Below, piece after piece: positions 54,601 through 58,266 of a DNA stretch of 64,000 nt. The first letter of the stretch is position 1. Every line of letters begins with the position of its first letter. Made by a program: the position numbers and the translations under genes. Source of the DNA: Amorphophallus konjac (taxonomy: Eukaryota > Streptophyta > Magnoliopsida > Alismatales > Araceae); NCBI GenBank assembly GCA_022559845.1, contig JAHNEJ010002744.1, positions 62,001-126,000 on the forward strand, written 5' to 3'. Below the pieces are notes generated by a model. That model searched no databases. It saw only the letters and a list, made by a program, of their open reading frames with translations, and was not told where the DNA came from.

Positions 54601-55550
54601 ACATGGGTATTTGAATCTCCTCGTCTCCTAAAAGCTTTACCTTTTAAGCTTTAGACAGTTGTGTATATCTTCGTTACTCCACAAAGCTTCCTTGTGTGTT
54701 ACTTGCCTAGCCTTGTACTCTTCCAATACCTCCTATCCCATTTTTTTATCTATGTTGCCATACTTTTTGACACTTGATTGACCTTATGGAACCAACGCTA
54801 GTTTACAAGTGATCTCTGTTTCAACTGTTCAAGCTTTCTGTCTTCCACCATCTAATGCCAAGTTGTCTTTAAGAAACGTCCTATAGTCTTAATATCCTTA
54901 ATGATCATGTCCCAAGCCAATTACTGATGTAGGCTAGCTAAGCATTCTCCTGAGATTACTTTTTACTCTTTTAATATTTGGTTTTTTAAATCTTGCACCC
55001 AAATAAGAATGCAACTGTTATGCAATGCCAAAGATCTACTCTAAATGGTAATTATGTGCTCTAAGATCAGGTCATTTGCACTAATAAAGTTTCCAGTATC
55101 TTCATTTTCTTGTCAAAACAGACCTCTGTGCACTTTGATCAAAACTTGCACTCATCCGTTAAGTGGCTGTTAGAAGATAGCCACCAGTATTTTTTCCCCC
55201 TTCATGGGAAGTTGTTGTTACTCAACAGCATTGAGCTGCGTTATTGAAGAAACTTTTAGGTGTGAGTTGCTGGTCAGGCCTGTTGTCAATGTTGCCGGAG
55301 ATAGGTTTGTCGTGCCTGTAATCTGGCAGCGTAGCATCTGTTTATGAATGTGCTTTCAATTTCTGTTTTTTTTATCAGCATGTAGTGTTCGTTTAATGTT
55401 AAGTTTCACTTTCAGCACTTTTTGTTCTGTGACTTTTGTCCTCTAACAATCTTCTTTTGAAGCCTAGAACATAGAAAGTTGGTTTGCACCTTATACTATC
55501 CGTTGGAATGTCTGCAGTGGCTGCAAGAGGCTGAAGAAGAAGAAGAATGA
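9756..55550 (+). CDS. eIF2B epsilon: eIF2B epsilon subunit, C-terminal exons (5' part outside window)
   Basis: This is the catalytic subunit of the cytosolic eIF2B complex, which exchanges GDP for GTP on eIF2 during translation initiation. Ten exons join in frame: 9756-10018, 18415-18523, 19916-19965, 23802-24056, 24141-24217, 45394-45485, 52704-52786, 53551-53628, 53995-54120, 55518-55550. The first two encode hexapeptide repeats of the left-handed beta-helix (I-G-D-N, I-I-G-H-N, NVTIEDDCKI) and the D-S-D-E-E-L-E-Y-A-D motif. Exons 3-4 form an acidic linker containing EEEWRHSV. Exons 5-10 form the W2/eIF5C domain (DCAGALFYAMMKLAL, LYDKDVLTEDAI, QSENFIQWLQEAEEEEE) ending in the acidic and aromatic residues known to contact eIF2. 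The order and motifs match plant eIF2B epsilon from memory. No stop or frameshift appears in any exon, so the gene is probably functional despite introns up to 21.2 kb. Confidence 0.95.
10150..10556. mobile_element. Weak candidate MITE (hAT-like ends)
   Basis: The left end TTTAGGGTGTTTTAGGGG loosely mirrors the reverse complement of the right end, GTAAGGGTGGGTTACGG. The interior is AT-rich with GAAAAAA and TTTTTCTC runs. Boundaries and the duplicated target are unclear. Confidence 0.3.
10556..11005 (-). mobile_element. L1 ORF2 fragment, antisense
   Basis: The minus strand reads SGLKINFNKRSLLHVN at about 10935-10990, the block just downstream of the L1 catalytic box. It then reads VDTIRKRFLRGGHKG with M-K-W-D-V-A-C at about 10570-10690, the thumb/connection region. 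The piece between them is missing, so this is an internally deleted fragment with no tail. Confidence 0.7.
11594..11893 (+). repeat. Tandem duplication, ~151-bp period
   Basis: Two copies (11594-11744 and 11745-11893) share TCTACATTTTT, AATAAAATGTGGTA, TATCTTATT, CCAATAGTAAA and AAGACAATCCAATTCAT in the same order. The TAATAAAATGTGGTAC part resembles an L1 3' end, so duplicated LINE tails are possible. LINE C similarity starts right after copy 2. Confidence 0.8.
12493..15842 (-). pseudogene. hAT-A transposase remnant (BED finger, RNase-H-like core, hAT dimerisation)
   Basis: hAT transposases cut and rejoin the element ends. On the minus strand the pieces come in family order. A BED-type finger at 15842-15640 (KCNYC, then G-I-T-R-G-K-Q-Y-L) has Y where the usual L-x-x-H-L histidine would be. 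The first catalytic Asp region is near 15045 (RGCTIMCDDWSD). DUF659-type sequence at 14933-14244 includes VVQVVTENETNYKAAG, where the usual T-D-N reads T-E-N, and SCAAHCLDLILED. The dimerisation region at 13822-13565 contains TSTSQCERNWSTFSLIHSKV. Tail sequence at 13095-12493 is Y/Q/S-rich. Stops and frame changes between pieces mean it is inactive. Confidence 0.85.
15898..16480. repeat. 153-bp tandem repeat inside hAT-A
   Basis: Four units begin with AATGAA at 15898, 16051, 16204 and 16357, spaced exactly 153 bp apart. Each carries CTAATTAG or CAATTAGG, TTTCAATTGA-like and ATACAATTA motifs in order. The last unit is incomplete. It lies upstream of the transposase start, in the subterminal part of the element. 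Confidence 0.88.
17066..17269. mobile_element. hAT-B: 204-bp non-autonomous relative of hAT-A
   Basis: Ends are CAGGGATGGCAGT and CTGCCATCTATG, with the same CCGAAACCGAAACGTTTCGG-rich subterminal sequence as hAT-A. The flanking 8-mers CTGCTATT (17058-17065) and TTGCTATT (17270-17277) match at 7 of 8. It is inserted in LINE C. Confidence 0.88.
17505..17520. repeat. (AT)n microsatellite
   Basis: Short AT dinucleotide run inside the zf-RVT part of LINE C. Confidence 0.9.
18415..18523 (+). CDS. eIF2B epsilon: eIF2B epsilon exon (end of beta-helix, DSDEELEYAD)
   Basis: Acceptor TTATCCAG, donor CCAATA/GTTGAG; 36 codons plus one base. It encodes VVVGQHCIVPGYSKVSL and the acidic D-S-D-E-E-L-E-Y-A-D motif typical of plant eIF2B epsilon. 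Confidence 0.93.
18726..18885. repeat. Degenerate ~60-bp tandem repeat
   Basis: CCTTCAAAAGCTGACGGTGT (18786) recurs as CCTTTAAAATCTGACAGTGT (18846), both followed by TGATAATGT. A weaker third unit lies to the left. The rest of intron 18524-19915 has nothing recognisable. Confidence 0.6.
19916..19965 (+). CDS. eIF2B epsilon: eIF2B epsilon small exon with three in-frame candidate acceptors
   Basis: The donor is CTGAG/GTAATT. Candidate acceptors TGCAG (exon from 19916), CGCAG (from 19928) and TGCAG (from 19943) all keep the frame with the previous exon. The longest form encodes T-S-L-A-D-T-S-I-A-E-F-T-R-E-T-S-E. The segment is in the variable acidic linker, so family conservation does not decide the start. 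Confidence 0.75.
19966..21110 (+). other. Intron part without recognised content
   Basis: Start of the 3836-bp intron 19966-23801. It has a pyrimidine-rich stretch at 20130-20270. No coding or TE similarity was seen. Confidence 0.5.
21110..23440 (-). mobile_element. Decayed RTE-type LINE, antisense
   Basis: The minus strand gives RTE-clade motifs. Upstream, ETWWWSDEI is followed by a Lys-rich helix ending K-K-A-K-K-I-V-S-E-T-K-S-K-T-F-E-E-M-Y (about 23345-23160). The reverse transcriptase reads TITSLRNITGETCGFHITIS then LQQGFALNLYLFTLIMDEVT (about 22090-21970), and AYDTVLIDES (about 21930) where active RTE elements have A-D-D. The 3' end near 21150 carries the TCATCATCATCATC repeat and ATCTCATTATTTGGGG. 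Many stops. An L1 tail is nested at about 22739. Confidence 0.8.
22739..22940 (-). mobile_element. Solo L1 3' tail nested in the RTE element
   Basis: It begins with a T run and GAAAGGTGACAAAAAAGCCAC. That resembles the antisense tail of LINE G at 37965 (GGAAGGTGGCGTACAGCCAC) more than the LINE A/E/F tails. The right boundary is approximate. Confidence 0.55.
23802..24056 (+). CDS. eIF2B epsilon: eIF2B epsilon exon (acidic linker)
   Basis: Acceptor GAATCCAG, donor GGAGAG/GTGATA; 85 codons, phase 0. It contains SRHGFIWSASEGGNEEEWRH, the conserved G-x-W-S...E-E-E-W-R-H-S-V block, then an acidic Ser/Glu/Asp-rich stretch ending D-F-E-G-E. Confidence 0.93.
24141..24217 (+). CDS. eIF2B epsilon: eIF2B epsilon exon (start of W2 domain)
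   Basis: Acceptor TTTTTCAG, donor CTCAA/GTATGG. It encodes VEATFHRAVDEGINEENVIL plus E-V-N-S-L, with Lys split across the next intron. It is separated from the previous exon by only 84 bp but from the next by 21,176 bp. Confidence 0.93.
24603..25974 (+). pseudogene. LINE F ORF1, N-terminal part
   Basis: This is the RNA-binding ORF1 protein of L1. CFSCRGRGHTSRFC at 24636-24677 is an intact CX2CX4HX4C zinc knuckle. RSYANVVQG follows, shared with LINE A. A D-A-L-K-I-R-E-L-L segment and the C-Q-V-S-K-V-G-F-L-A-V region come next, then stops. The frame is interrupted by the gypsy insertion at 25975 and its end resumes at 32269-32853. Confidence 0.7.
25975..26112 (-). repeat. Truncated 3' LTR (138 bp)
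   Basis: It matches 32131-32268 nearly base for base, including ATTGATCATAATTTGAGCTC and the terminal CACTTATCA. The remaining ~1.73 kb of this LTR is missing and LINE F sequence abuts directly. Confidence 0.88.
26113..26125 (-). promoter_or_regulatory. Polypurine tract of the gypsy element
   Basis: AAGTTGGGGGGTG on the minus strand directly precedes the LTR start TGATAAG, the position for plus-strand priming. Confidence 0.75.
26566..26676 (-). repeat. 38-bp direct repeat in the gypsy 3' region
   Basis: CGTGAACCTCAACACGTC followed by TTAGGTGAAGTAGGCCCGGTT occurs at about 26568-26606. It recurs with one or two changes at about 26637-26675, separated by ~30 bp. Confidence 0.75.
27401..29341 (-). 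CDS. 646-residue acidic protein of unknown function inside the gypsy element
   Basis: An uninterrupted frame of 646 codons starting MFNYADHLNSNHSF. Residues 1-140 are rich in Tyr, Gln, Asn, Pro and Ser (P-Y-P-R-W-E-N-Q, D-W-D-S-Y-S-N-D) and look disordered. Residues ~145-180 form a likely coiled coil (MFDKLTRLFQTQQQALQEQL, then NFEAQVSRIAENI). Residues ~210-560 are strongly acidic. Three 19-residue repeats occur at ~449-502 (FEDGNGEEVEMGHDFDE type, 57-bp period). The N-L/F-E-x-Q-V-x-x-I-A...P-N-N/S pattern recalls the C-terminal part of Athila/Tat gag proteins, so a gag-derived origin is my inference. No zinc knuckle or enzymatic motif. The long open frame among decayed neighbours suggests a young insertion or recent coding constraint. 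Confidence 0.7.
   Translation of the reverse strand: MFNYADHLNSNHSFTPYHPNPSFGQHGVYNSSFTQEPYQWSSDFSTSFSHTNPYPRWENQQSSSWEPYQDPIQRPSNPHFADWDSYSNDPYNQVHSYDQPYYGGQPIHSPDFQTECPSNYYPAQSDSQPNYLSPLYTDKEEMFDKLTRLFQTQQQALQEQLQNFEAQVSRIAENIIETEVDPMPNNSTSLEDQLLGCYNDKSLYAQPMIPQSTTHVTVDFEGIMEESYAEDVTEEQPEEPKPHSICEEDYDDLESSGGEEGNDENRIWAKTSDDHYDPAQQTNHYYSSLPPTPNASDDQFILHSQSLQQHINRLTEEVKTMEGEQFFDSSEPNPHQVIPTDYDHSMIPQEHYPLINLNLEDAGIMERSCQNDLNEEPRQSEEIEEFDGNEIHDGDELMNDHIPPPTKGFEEPVLACQHEGNAREADDLQLEGEDEYIEPHHKSLPDHDDLLFEDGNGEEVEMGHDFDEILFEDGNGEEVEMGHDFDEIIFEDGKEEEVKMDLELNIYWNIEVGINEELNDSSMPHDNFNLEEQVELVPLLDHGDSFQTLPTHWSTLALHADLSDPKESQEEYFILHDMIFPNVPPLFFPQDNAFELPPSRSLSRPCAHQSHSFSLGHEKDNFAKDTILWWLILKSTCWLLSYGASG
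29342..30379 (-). other. Leader region of the gypsy element
   Basis: About 1.04 kb between the primer site and the 646-codon frame, AT-rich, with no open frame. It would be the 5' untranslated and packaging region if the element RNA is mobilised in trans. Confidence 0.5.
30380..30396 (-). promoter_or_regulatory. Primer-binding site, Athila/Tat type
   Basis: TGGCGCCGTTGCCGGGG on the minus strand, 6 bases after the LTR end GCATCA. This is the sequence commonly seen next to 5' LTRs of plant Athila/Tat elements. Confidence 0.9.
31579..31853. other. CpG-rich island inside an AT-rich LTR
   Basis: About 275 bp made almost entirely of G and C, with dense CpG (ACGCGTCGCACGCGGCGCAC and similar), bounded by AT-rich LTR sequence. 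The open frames seen across it on both strands follow from base composition and are not called as genes. Confidence 0.85.
31890..31950. repeat. (TA)n-rich tract
   Basis: ATATATATATATTATATATA-type sequence repeated with CTATATAAC interruptions, adjacent to the GC island. Confidence 0.85.
32269..32853 (+). pseudogene. LINE F ORF1, C-terminal part
   Basis: It resumes LINE F after the gypsy element. The open stretch from 32611 contains REEVMGMVERLTEVQVREWA, V-G-V-S-F-A-G-L and GVFNQVQKRW. These parallel LINE A (3880-3689) and LINE E (47995-48180), and the stretch ends 36 bp before the ORF2 start. Confidence 0.75.
33107..34452. mobile_element. 1346-bp hAT-type non-autonomous element (AAGGCGCCTAGGCG type)
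   Basis: The inverted ends are CATAGTTGTTAAGG and CATAGTTGTCAAAG. The flanking 8-mers CATAGAAT (33099-33106) and CATGGAAT (34453-34460) match at 7 of 8, the hAT duplication length. Subterminal regions carry repeated GGCGCC, CCTAGGCG and GCGTCGCCTAGGCGTCGCC motifs. The interior has a CT/AC microsatellite and a CCCTAGTAACCGAGCG-type sequence resembling a gene 5' leader, but no transposase. It is inserted in the LINE F endonuclease region. Confidence 0.8.
33590..33960. repeat. (TC)n/(AC)n microsatellite cluster
   Basis: CTCTCTCTCTC followed by ACACACACAC at ~33600-33630, with further CTCTCT-CACA clusters at ~33860 and ~33940. Confidence 0.9.
36727..36971. mobile_element. hAT-C: 245-bp MITE of the hAT-A family
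   Basis: It starts CAAGGAAGGCAGTATCGG and ends CCGATACTGCCAACCCTT. Subterminal GGTTTCGGCCGAAACCG-type palindromes are present. The flanking 8-mers ACCTTTAG (36719-36726) and TCCTTTAG (36972-36979) match at 7 of 8. It landed 15 bp past the right target-site duplication of LINE F. Confidence 0.92.
36972..37964 (+). other. Intron stretch without recognised content
   Basis: About 1 kb of the 21-kb intron between hAT-C and LINE G. No TE similarity or conserved coding stretch was seen. Confidence 0.5.
38290..41689 (-). pseudogene. LINE G ORF2 remnant
   Basis: The endonuclease part shows RHRVDVQCIQETKMDSLDGS. A 241-codon open block (40638-39913) covers the fingers and palm: WLKEGDKNTAYFHAMAS, SPGPDGFSLGFYQQFW, L-I-P-K-K, NDFRPISLLNGINRIITKAL. 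The active site LQFADDTVIF lies at about 39576-39605 and GKFPIKYLGLPLSAG at 39407. The C-terminal region keeps CVFCGCFPENLDLFFTC. Stops separate the blocks. It is the best preserved reverse transcriptase in the window but not intact. Confidence 0.85.
41755..43902 (-). pseudogene. LINE G ORF1 remnant (zinc knuckles, DUF4283-like)
   Basis: The open frame 43902-43204 has two zinc-knuckle-like motifs, CFRCLGKGNWARDC and CLSCGGLGQRRWAC, each lacking the His (Asn and Gln instead). A frameshifted block (43585-43007) has WCRVSGIPLHVWNPDTFHSI followed by A-A-S-F-G, the DUF4283 signature of plant L1 ORF1. Degraded frames continue to 41755. The knuckles precede the DUF4283 part, the reverse of the order I expect for this family. 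Confidence 0.75.
43961..44354 (+). other. Intron stretch without recognised content
   Basis: AT-rich intron sequence right of LINE G. Nothing coding. Confidence 0.5.
44355..44446. repeat. Short tandem duplication (~51 bp)
   Basis: GAGGTAGAAATAAGATATAT... recurs as GAGGTAGAAATGAGGTATAT..., both ending GCTATG(T/C)TATC. A CCTAGGCAAC-containing stretch follows that recalls the ends of the element at 33107, but no matching right end was found. Confidence 0.65.
44845..44965. repeat. (TC)n/(AC)n/(GC) microsatellite
   Basis: CTCTCTCTCTCTCT, then CACACACACACACGTGCACG, then GCGCGCGCACACACATGCAC. Confidence 0.92.
45394..45485 (+). CDS. eIF2B epsilon: eIF2B epsilon exon (W2 domain, DCAGALFYAMMKLAL)
   Basis: Acceptor TTGTTGCAG, donor ACAGA/GTAGGG. 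It completes the split Lys codon and leaves one base. It encodes LAYNVEHTDCAGALFYAMMK then L-A-L-T-V-P-H-S-T-Q, a conserved W2 helix. Confidence 0.94.
45666..45745 (-). mobile_element. Short L1 tail fragment, antisense
   Basis: A T run followed by GGGGGGAAGGTGACAAACAT and ATTGATTGAAAATGTAG resembles the LINE G-type tail. It is cut by the LINE E insertion. Confidence 0.4.
45787..46086. mobile_element. hAT-D: 300-bp MITE of the hAT-A family with perfect 8-bp duplication
   Basis: It starts CAAGGATGGCAGTATCGG and ends CCGATACTGCCAACCATG. CTCCAATG flanks it on both sides (45779-45786 and 46087-46094), an exact hAT-length duplication. Several CGGTTTCGGCCGAAACCG-like palindromes lie in both arms. 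It is inserted ~27 bp inside LINE E. Confidence 0.96.
46130..48180 (+). pseudogene. LINE E ORF1 remnant
   Basis: ORF1 position is set by the 5' end of LINE E and the ORF2 start at 48212. The C-terminal block at 47995-48100 (VSISFKGLGKDVKGVFRKCK followed by K-R-W-F-V) matches LINEs A and F. The rest is a mosaic of short Gly/Arg/Ser-rich frames, disturbed by the 381-bp duplication. No zinc knuckle was recognised. Confidence 0.65.
46983..47742 (+). repeat. 381-bp tandem duplication within LINE E ORF1
   Basis: ACATGGGG...TTTGTGGAGCTCTCGT starts at 46983 and again at 47364. Both copies continue through ACTCTCCCTTTCAGGCGGTT, GGTGCAGTAGG, GTGTCAAGGGGGAACCAAT, GACCCGGAACTAGTGGAGGG and TTCCCACCTGTCCTTGCTAC. 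Copies differ by scattered substitutions and small indels. Confidence 0.92.
48212..51990 (+). pseudogene. LINE E ORF2 remnant
   Basis: It starts MRIVTWNVRGI at 48212. The endonuclease shows VGGDFNAIATPWERMG and YTWSNL...SRLDRLLVSV at 48591-48845. Reverse transcriptase pieces include F-D-F-E-K-A-Y-D-R-V near 49980, a Q-Y-V-D-D active site at 50288-50299 (Val where LINE A has Ala), and SGLKVNFSKSLLVGVN at 50375. The C-terminal region shows CRLRGEDDETLDHLFSHC near 51665. A MITE at 50908-51179 and many stops interrupt it. Confidence 0.85.
50908..51179. mobile_element. 272-bp candidate MITE inside LINE E
   Basis: GGCCCTCTTTGAAAATGG at the left pairs with the reverse complement of the right end, AGACCCTCTTTGATAACATG. 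Aligning LINE E to LINE B shows the extra sequence falls between GGTACTATG and the TTGGGATATG block. The target-site duplication is not clear. Confidence 0.7.
52175..52703 (+). other. End of the 7.2-kb intron, no recognised content
   Basis: AT-rich intron sequence between LINE E and the next exon. Confidence 0.6.
52704..52786 (+). CDS. eIF2B epsilon: eIF2B epsilon exon (W2 domain)
   Basis: Acceptor ATGTGCAG, donor GAGGAG/GTATGG. The split Ile codon is completed, then E-L-F-E-K-A-K-E-V-I, then EHWKSLLKHYMKTVDEE. Confidence 0.94.
53551..53628 (+). CDS. eIF2B epsilon: eIF2B epsilon exon (W2 domain)
   Basis: Acceptor ATGTTCAG, donor ACAAGG/GTAATT; 26 codons, phase 0: VEVILKFEEMCLDLESTKEF then S-P-L-F-T-R. 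Confidence 0.95.
53995..54120 (+). CDS. eIF2B epsilon: eIF2B epsilon exon (W2 domain, LYDKDVLTEDAI)
   Basis: Acceptor CTCTTGCAG, donor ATCCAG/GTATTC; 42 codons, phase 0. It has ILVFLYDKDVLTEDAILAWA then EKGGADESDKVLLQQSENFI-Q, the most conserved part of the domain. Confidence 0.96.
54121..55517 (+). other. Last intron, 1397 bp
   Basis: GT...AG intron. The reverse strand of 54600-55000 reads as a weak coding-like stretch with several stops that I could not assign. Confidence 0.8.
55518..55550 (+). CDS. eIF2B epsilon: eIF2B epsilon terminal exon
   Basis: Acceptor TGTCTGCAG. It encodes W-L-Q-E-A-E-E-E-E-E then TGA. The invariant Trp and acidic tail are those of the W2 C-terminus, a known eIF2 contact. 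Confidence 0.95.
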   Translation, partial: WLQEAEEEEE

Positions 55551-56860
55551 TACTAGTAAATCATGTTTTATTGCTGCCGAATCATTATCAAGCTTCGTCC
55601 ACTGGTGGTAACTCCTAAGGACAGTGGGGAGCTTTATCTTGATTCAATTTATCAGGCACATTTGCAGTGGCTATCTTTGACAAAGTGTGTGGTAAAGCTA
55701 GCGGAGGAATTATTACTTGCTTCCATCTTTGCGTTAAAGATGTCATGGTGAACTCAATATACCATTCTTAAAGGTGGTTTGTCAAGTAGAGCTTTTGTCA
55801 AGTTGAAGGTTGCTTCATTTTTTGTTCATCAGTATCAGTTTTGATCGTGTAAATACAAATTGGTCATCACGAGATTTTCAGGTCGACTCCCATCCCCACC
55901 CAACCCCCCCACACCCCACACCCCGAAAAAAAGGAAGAGCTTCACAATGAGAACAATATACAGGCATGTTGGCTTGATCTGTTTATCAAAATTTCAAGGT
56001 TCTTGAGCTAAAGTGCAAACCCTTGATTGTTCTGTGATATGCAATTTGTGATGCAAAGATTATCACCAATGTGTTCTGAAACTTTCTTGCATTCTTTTGC
56101 AGTCAGCAATATATTTATGCCTGTACTATATAGTTTAGAGACAATTAGCTTTAACCTGCGTTTGGTCAACTGAACTAGAGGATAGCCTTTTTGTATCTTT
56201 ATTTGTTTCATTTTTCGAGTCAAAAAAGAATGAAGAATATTGCATACCAATCTTACCATTTTTTCCTCTTCAAACAGATTTGTATTTGCTTCCCATTTTT
56301 GTAGGTTTGTTGACAAGAAGGGTATCAAGAAATGTGGACGTAAATTCATGAACCAATTTGAGTCTGAATTACAACAATAAAGGAGAGGAAGATACCCTTT
56401 TAGTCTTAGAGAAGGAATGCAAGGAAAATTTGTGGGTCATGGGGAGTTAGCATTATCCCCCCCATTGCCTTACAAAGGGAAGGGTTCTAGAGGATCATTG
56501 ATAACATGCTATCGATCTACTGTAGGAAATCCTTGTCTGGATCTTCGAGAATCGTGTTGTACCATGGGGGTTCGAGTTTTAGTGTGTGTGTGTGTTTTTA
56601 CAAAGGTTGCCTTGTCCACGTGTATACTTCTCGGTGGCTAGTAATTGTTTCTATGTTCAAAAACATCGGAGAAGGGACGAAGTAGTAGATCAATTTGGTT
56701 ATCAAGAAATCTACACAACAGTTAAGATGCATTATTTAGGGTGGAAGCTAAGTCTCAGTAGATATTGTGTATCTTGAATGTACACGTATCCTCCATTGAT
56801 TGGGCAATGGTCCATGAGCAAATGAATTATATTATGTTGTTCTAGTCTGGTGGTAAAGTG
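55551..56860 (+). other. 3' flank, probable 3' UTR and downstream sequence
   Basis: No recognised coding sequence. An AATAAA at about 56377 (CAACAATAAAGG) is a possible polyadenylation signal, but other AT-rich sites are equally plausible, so the transcript end is unknown. Confidence 0.4.
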
Positions 56861-56869
56861 GAACGAATA

Positions 56870-56945
56870 TCGGTCATCATTATAATCATCAGAATATTAT
56901 CTCATTATTTGGGGTCAGTTGTATGAATTATGTTCCGGGAATGAA
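56870..56945 (-). mobile_element. RTE 3'-end remnant
   Basis: ATCATTATAATCATCAGAAT then TTATCTCATTATTTGGGGTC and TATGAATT parallel the 3' end of the RTE element at about 21150-21205. It could also be a SINE sharing that end. Confidence 0.5.
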
Positions 56946-57017
56946 TGTTGGTACACACTTTAATTTAATTGTACATGTGTATTTAAATTTAAAAATTCAT
57001 ATCATGTCAATTCATAT

Positions 57018-57075
57018 ATATGCATACATATGTATATGTATTTATATATGTATATGTGTGTGTGTGTGTGTGTAA
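57018..57075. repeat. (TA)n/(TG)n microsatellite
   Basis: ATATATATGCATACATATGT then TATATATGTATATGTGTGTG with a pure TG run. Confidence 0.9.
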
Positions 57076-57510
57076 ATTTACGTATCATGACATCTAACAA
57101 CATTAGATGAAAAATATAATTTCACCATTATGATACCAAGTAAACCATATCCTTTTATCCTGAGTGAATTGGGGAAACTAGTAAAGTTGCTATTACCACC
57201 CATTTACAAGCTGCGCTTGGATCTCAAGCCACTCTCTTCTTCCCACAATTTACAAGGAAGGATGGTATCAGAACTTGGTTAATCTTAATATGTGTTTGTG
57301 TGCGGGCCTGCGTTTGTAAATTTACGTTTCATAACATATAACAATATTAGATGAAAAATATAATTTCACTACTATGATACTCCTTTATTCCTGAGTGAAT
57401 CGGAGAAACTAGCAAGCCGTTTACCAGCTGCGCTAGGATCTGAAGCCACTCTCTTCTTCCCACAAATTTTCAAACAAGGAAGTTGCCATAGCTTGGTTAA
57501 TCTTAACTCC
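57072..57510. repeat. Tandem duplication, ~243-bp period
   Basis: GTAAATTTACGTATCATGAC (57072) recurs as GTAAATTTACGTTTCATAAC (57315). Both copies contain TTAGATGAAAAATATAATTT, CTGAGTGAAT, AAGCCACTCTCTTCTTCCCA and CTTGGTTAATCTTA in order. Confidence 0.85.
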
Positions 57511-57519
57511 TCTCATACC

Positions 57520-58266
57520 CCTTTGAATTCCAATCCACTTGAATTAGTGATTTTTTCCATAGAATCGATACTTAGTAAAGCTGTAAAATAACATAAAATA
57601 TTACAAAATGCCATCTTATGTTTTTTTGACATTAATGTGTTGTAACTATTTGAATTTTCATATGGGATCAATTCATATATCAGTAATTTTATTATTGGGG
57701 TTTTACATATAACTTATTGCTAAATGTCTAATTTCAAAAATATCATCCCCGGAGATACATTATCAAAGATATCCTTATTTTTGTTAAAATAGTGTAAAAA
57801 TATTATCATCGTAATCTCCCATTACCAGGCGTGAATCTAACCATAGTTAAATTTAACTCGATGTGAAAAAAGATAATAATATCTATTGTTTGAAAAAAAA
57901 GACTCGTCTCTTTCCTAACTTCGTCCACCTCTCACCCCTAACTCCGATTCATAGGAAACCCTAATTAACTAGGAAAGAGGGGGGGACACCAGATGGGAAG
58001 CCGCTTGGTGGAGGGGGGTGGTGCATATAAGAGTGGGATCATGGGGGTGGGGGTTTGCGTGCATGAGGGGAATTATGGGGGTGCATGGCCGCCGAGAGGA
58101 GCATGGTGTTTGGAGGGGGCTGCGCATAGGAGGGAGACTCCGGCGAGAGGGGTGTAGCAAGGAGGGGAGGTCGCAAGGGGGTGGGGGTTCCGGAGGGGAC
58201 GAGGGTTGCAGAGGGGAGGGGGATCACCAGGGTGGCCACCGACGGTGGAGGTGCTAATAGAGGGAG
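57520..58266. other. Unassigned sequence, G-rich on the right
   Basis: 57520-57950 is AT-rich with nothing recognisable. 57970-58266 is strongly G-rich (GGGGGTGGGGGTTTGCG, GGAGGGGGGTGGTGC), with composition-driven open frames only. It ends at the left LTR, whose preceding 5 bases are GGGAG. Confidence 0.5.

Noticed and set aside
9756..55550. eIF2B epsilon as a pseudogene
   Set aside because: All ten exons are open, join in frame at GT/AG sites and end at the expected stop, so decay is not supported.
56417..56641. 74-codon open frame in the 3' flank
   Set aside because: No domain, no conserved start context and a TGTG repeat produces its C-terminal CVCV string; not called.
57255..57275. GGTATCAGAACTT resembling the Met-tRNA primer site
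   Set aside because: No LTR end precedes it and it lies inside a 243-bp tandem duplication; chance match.
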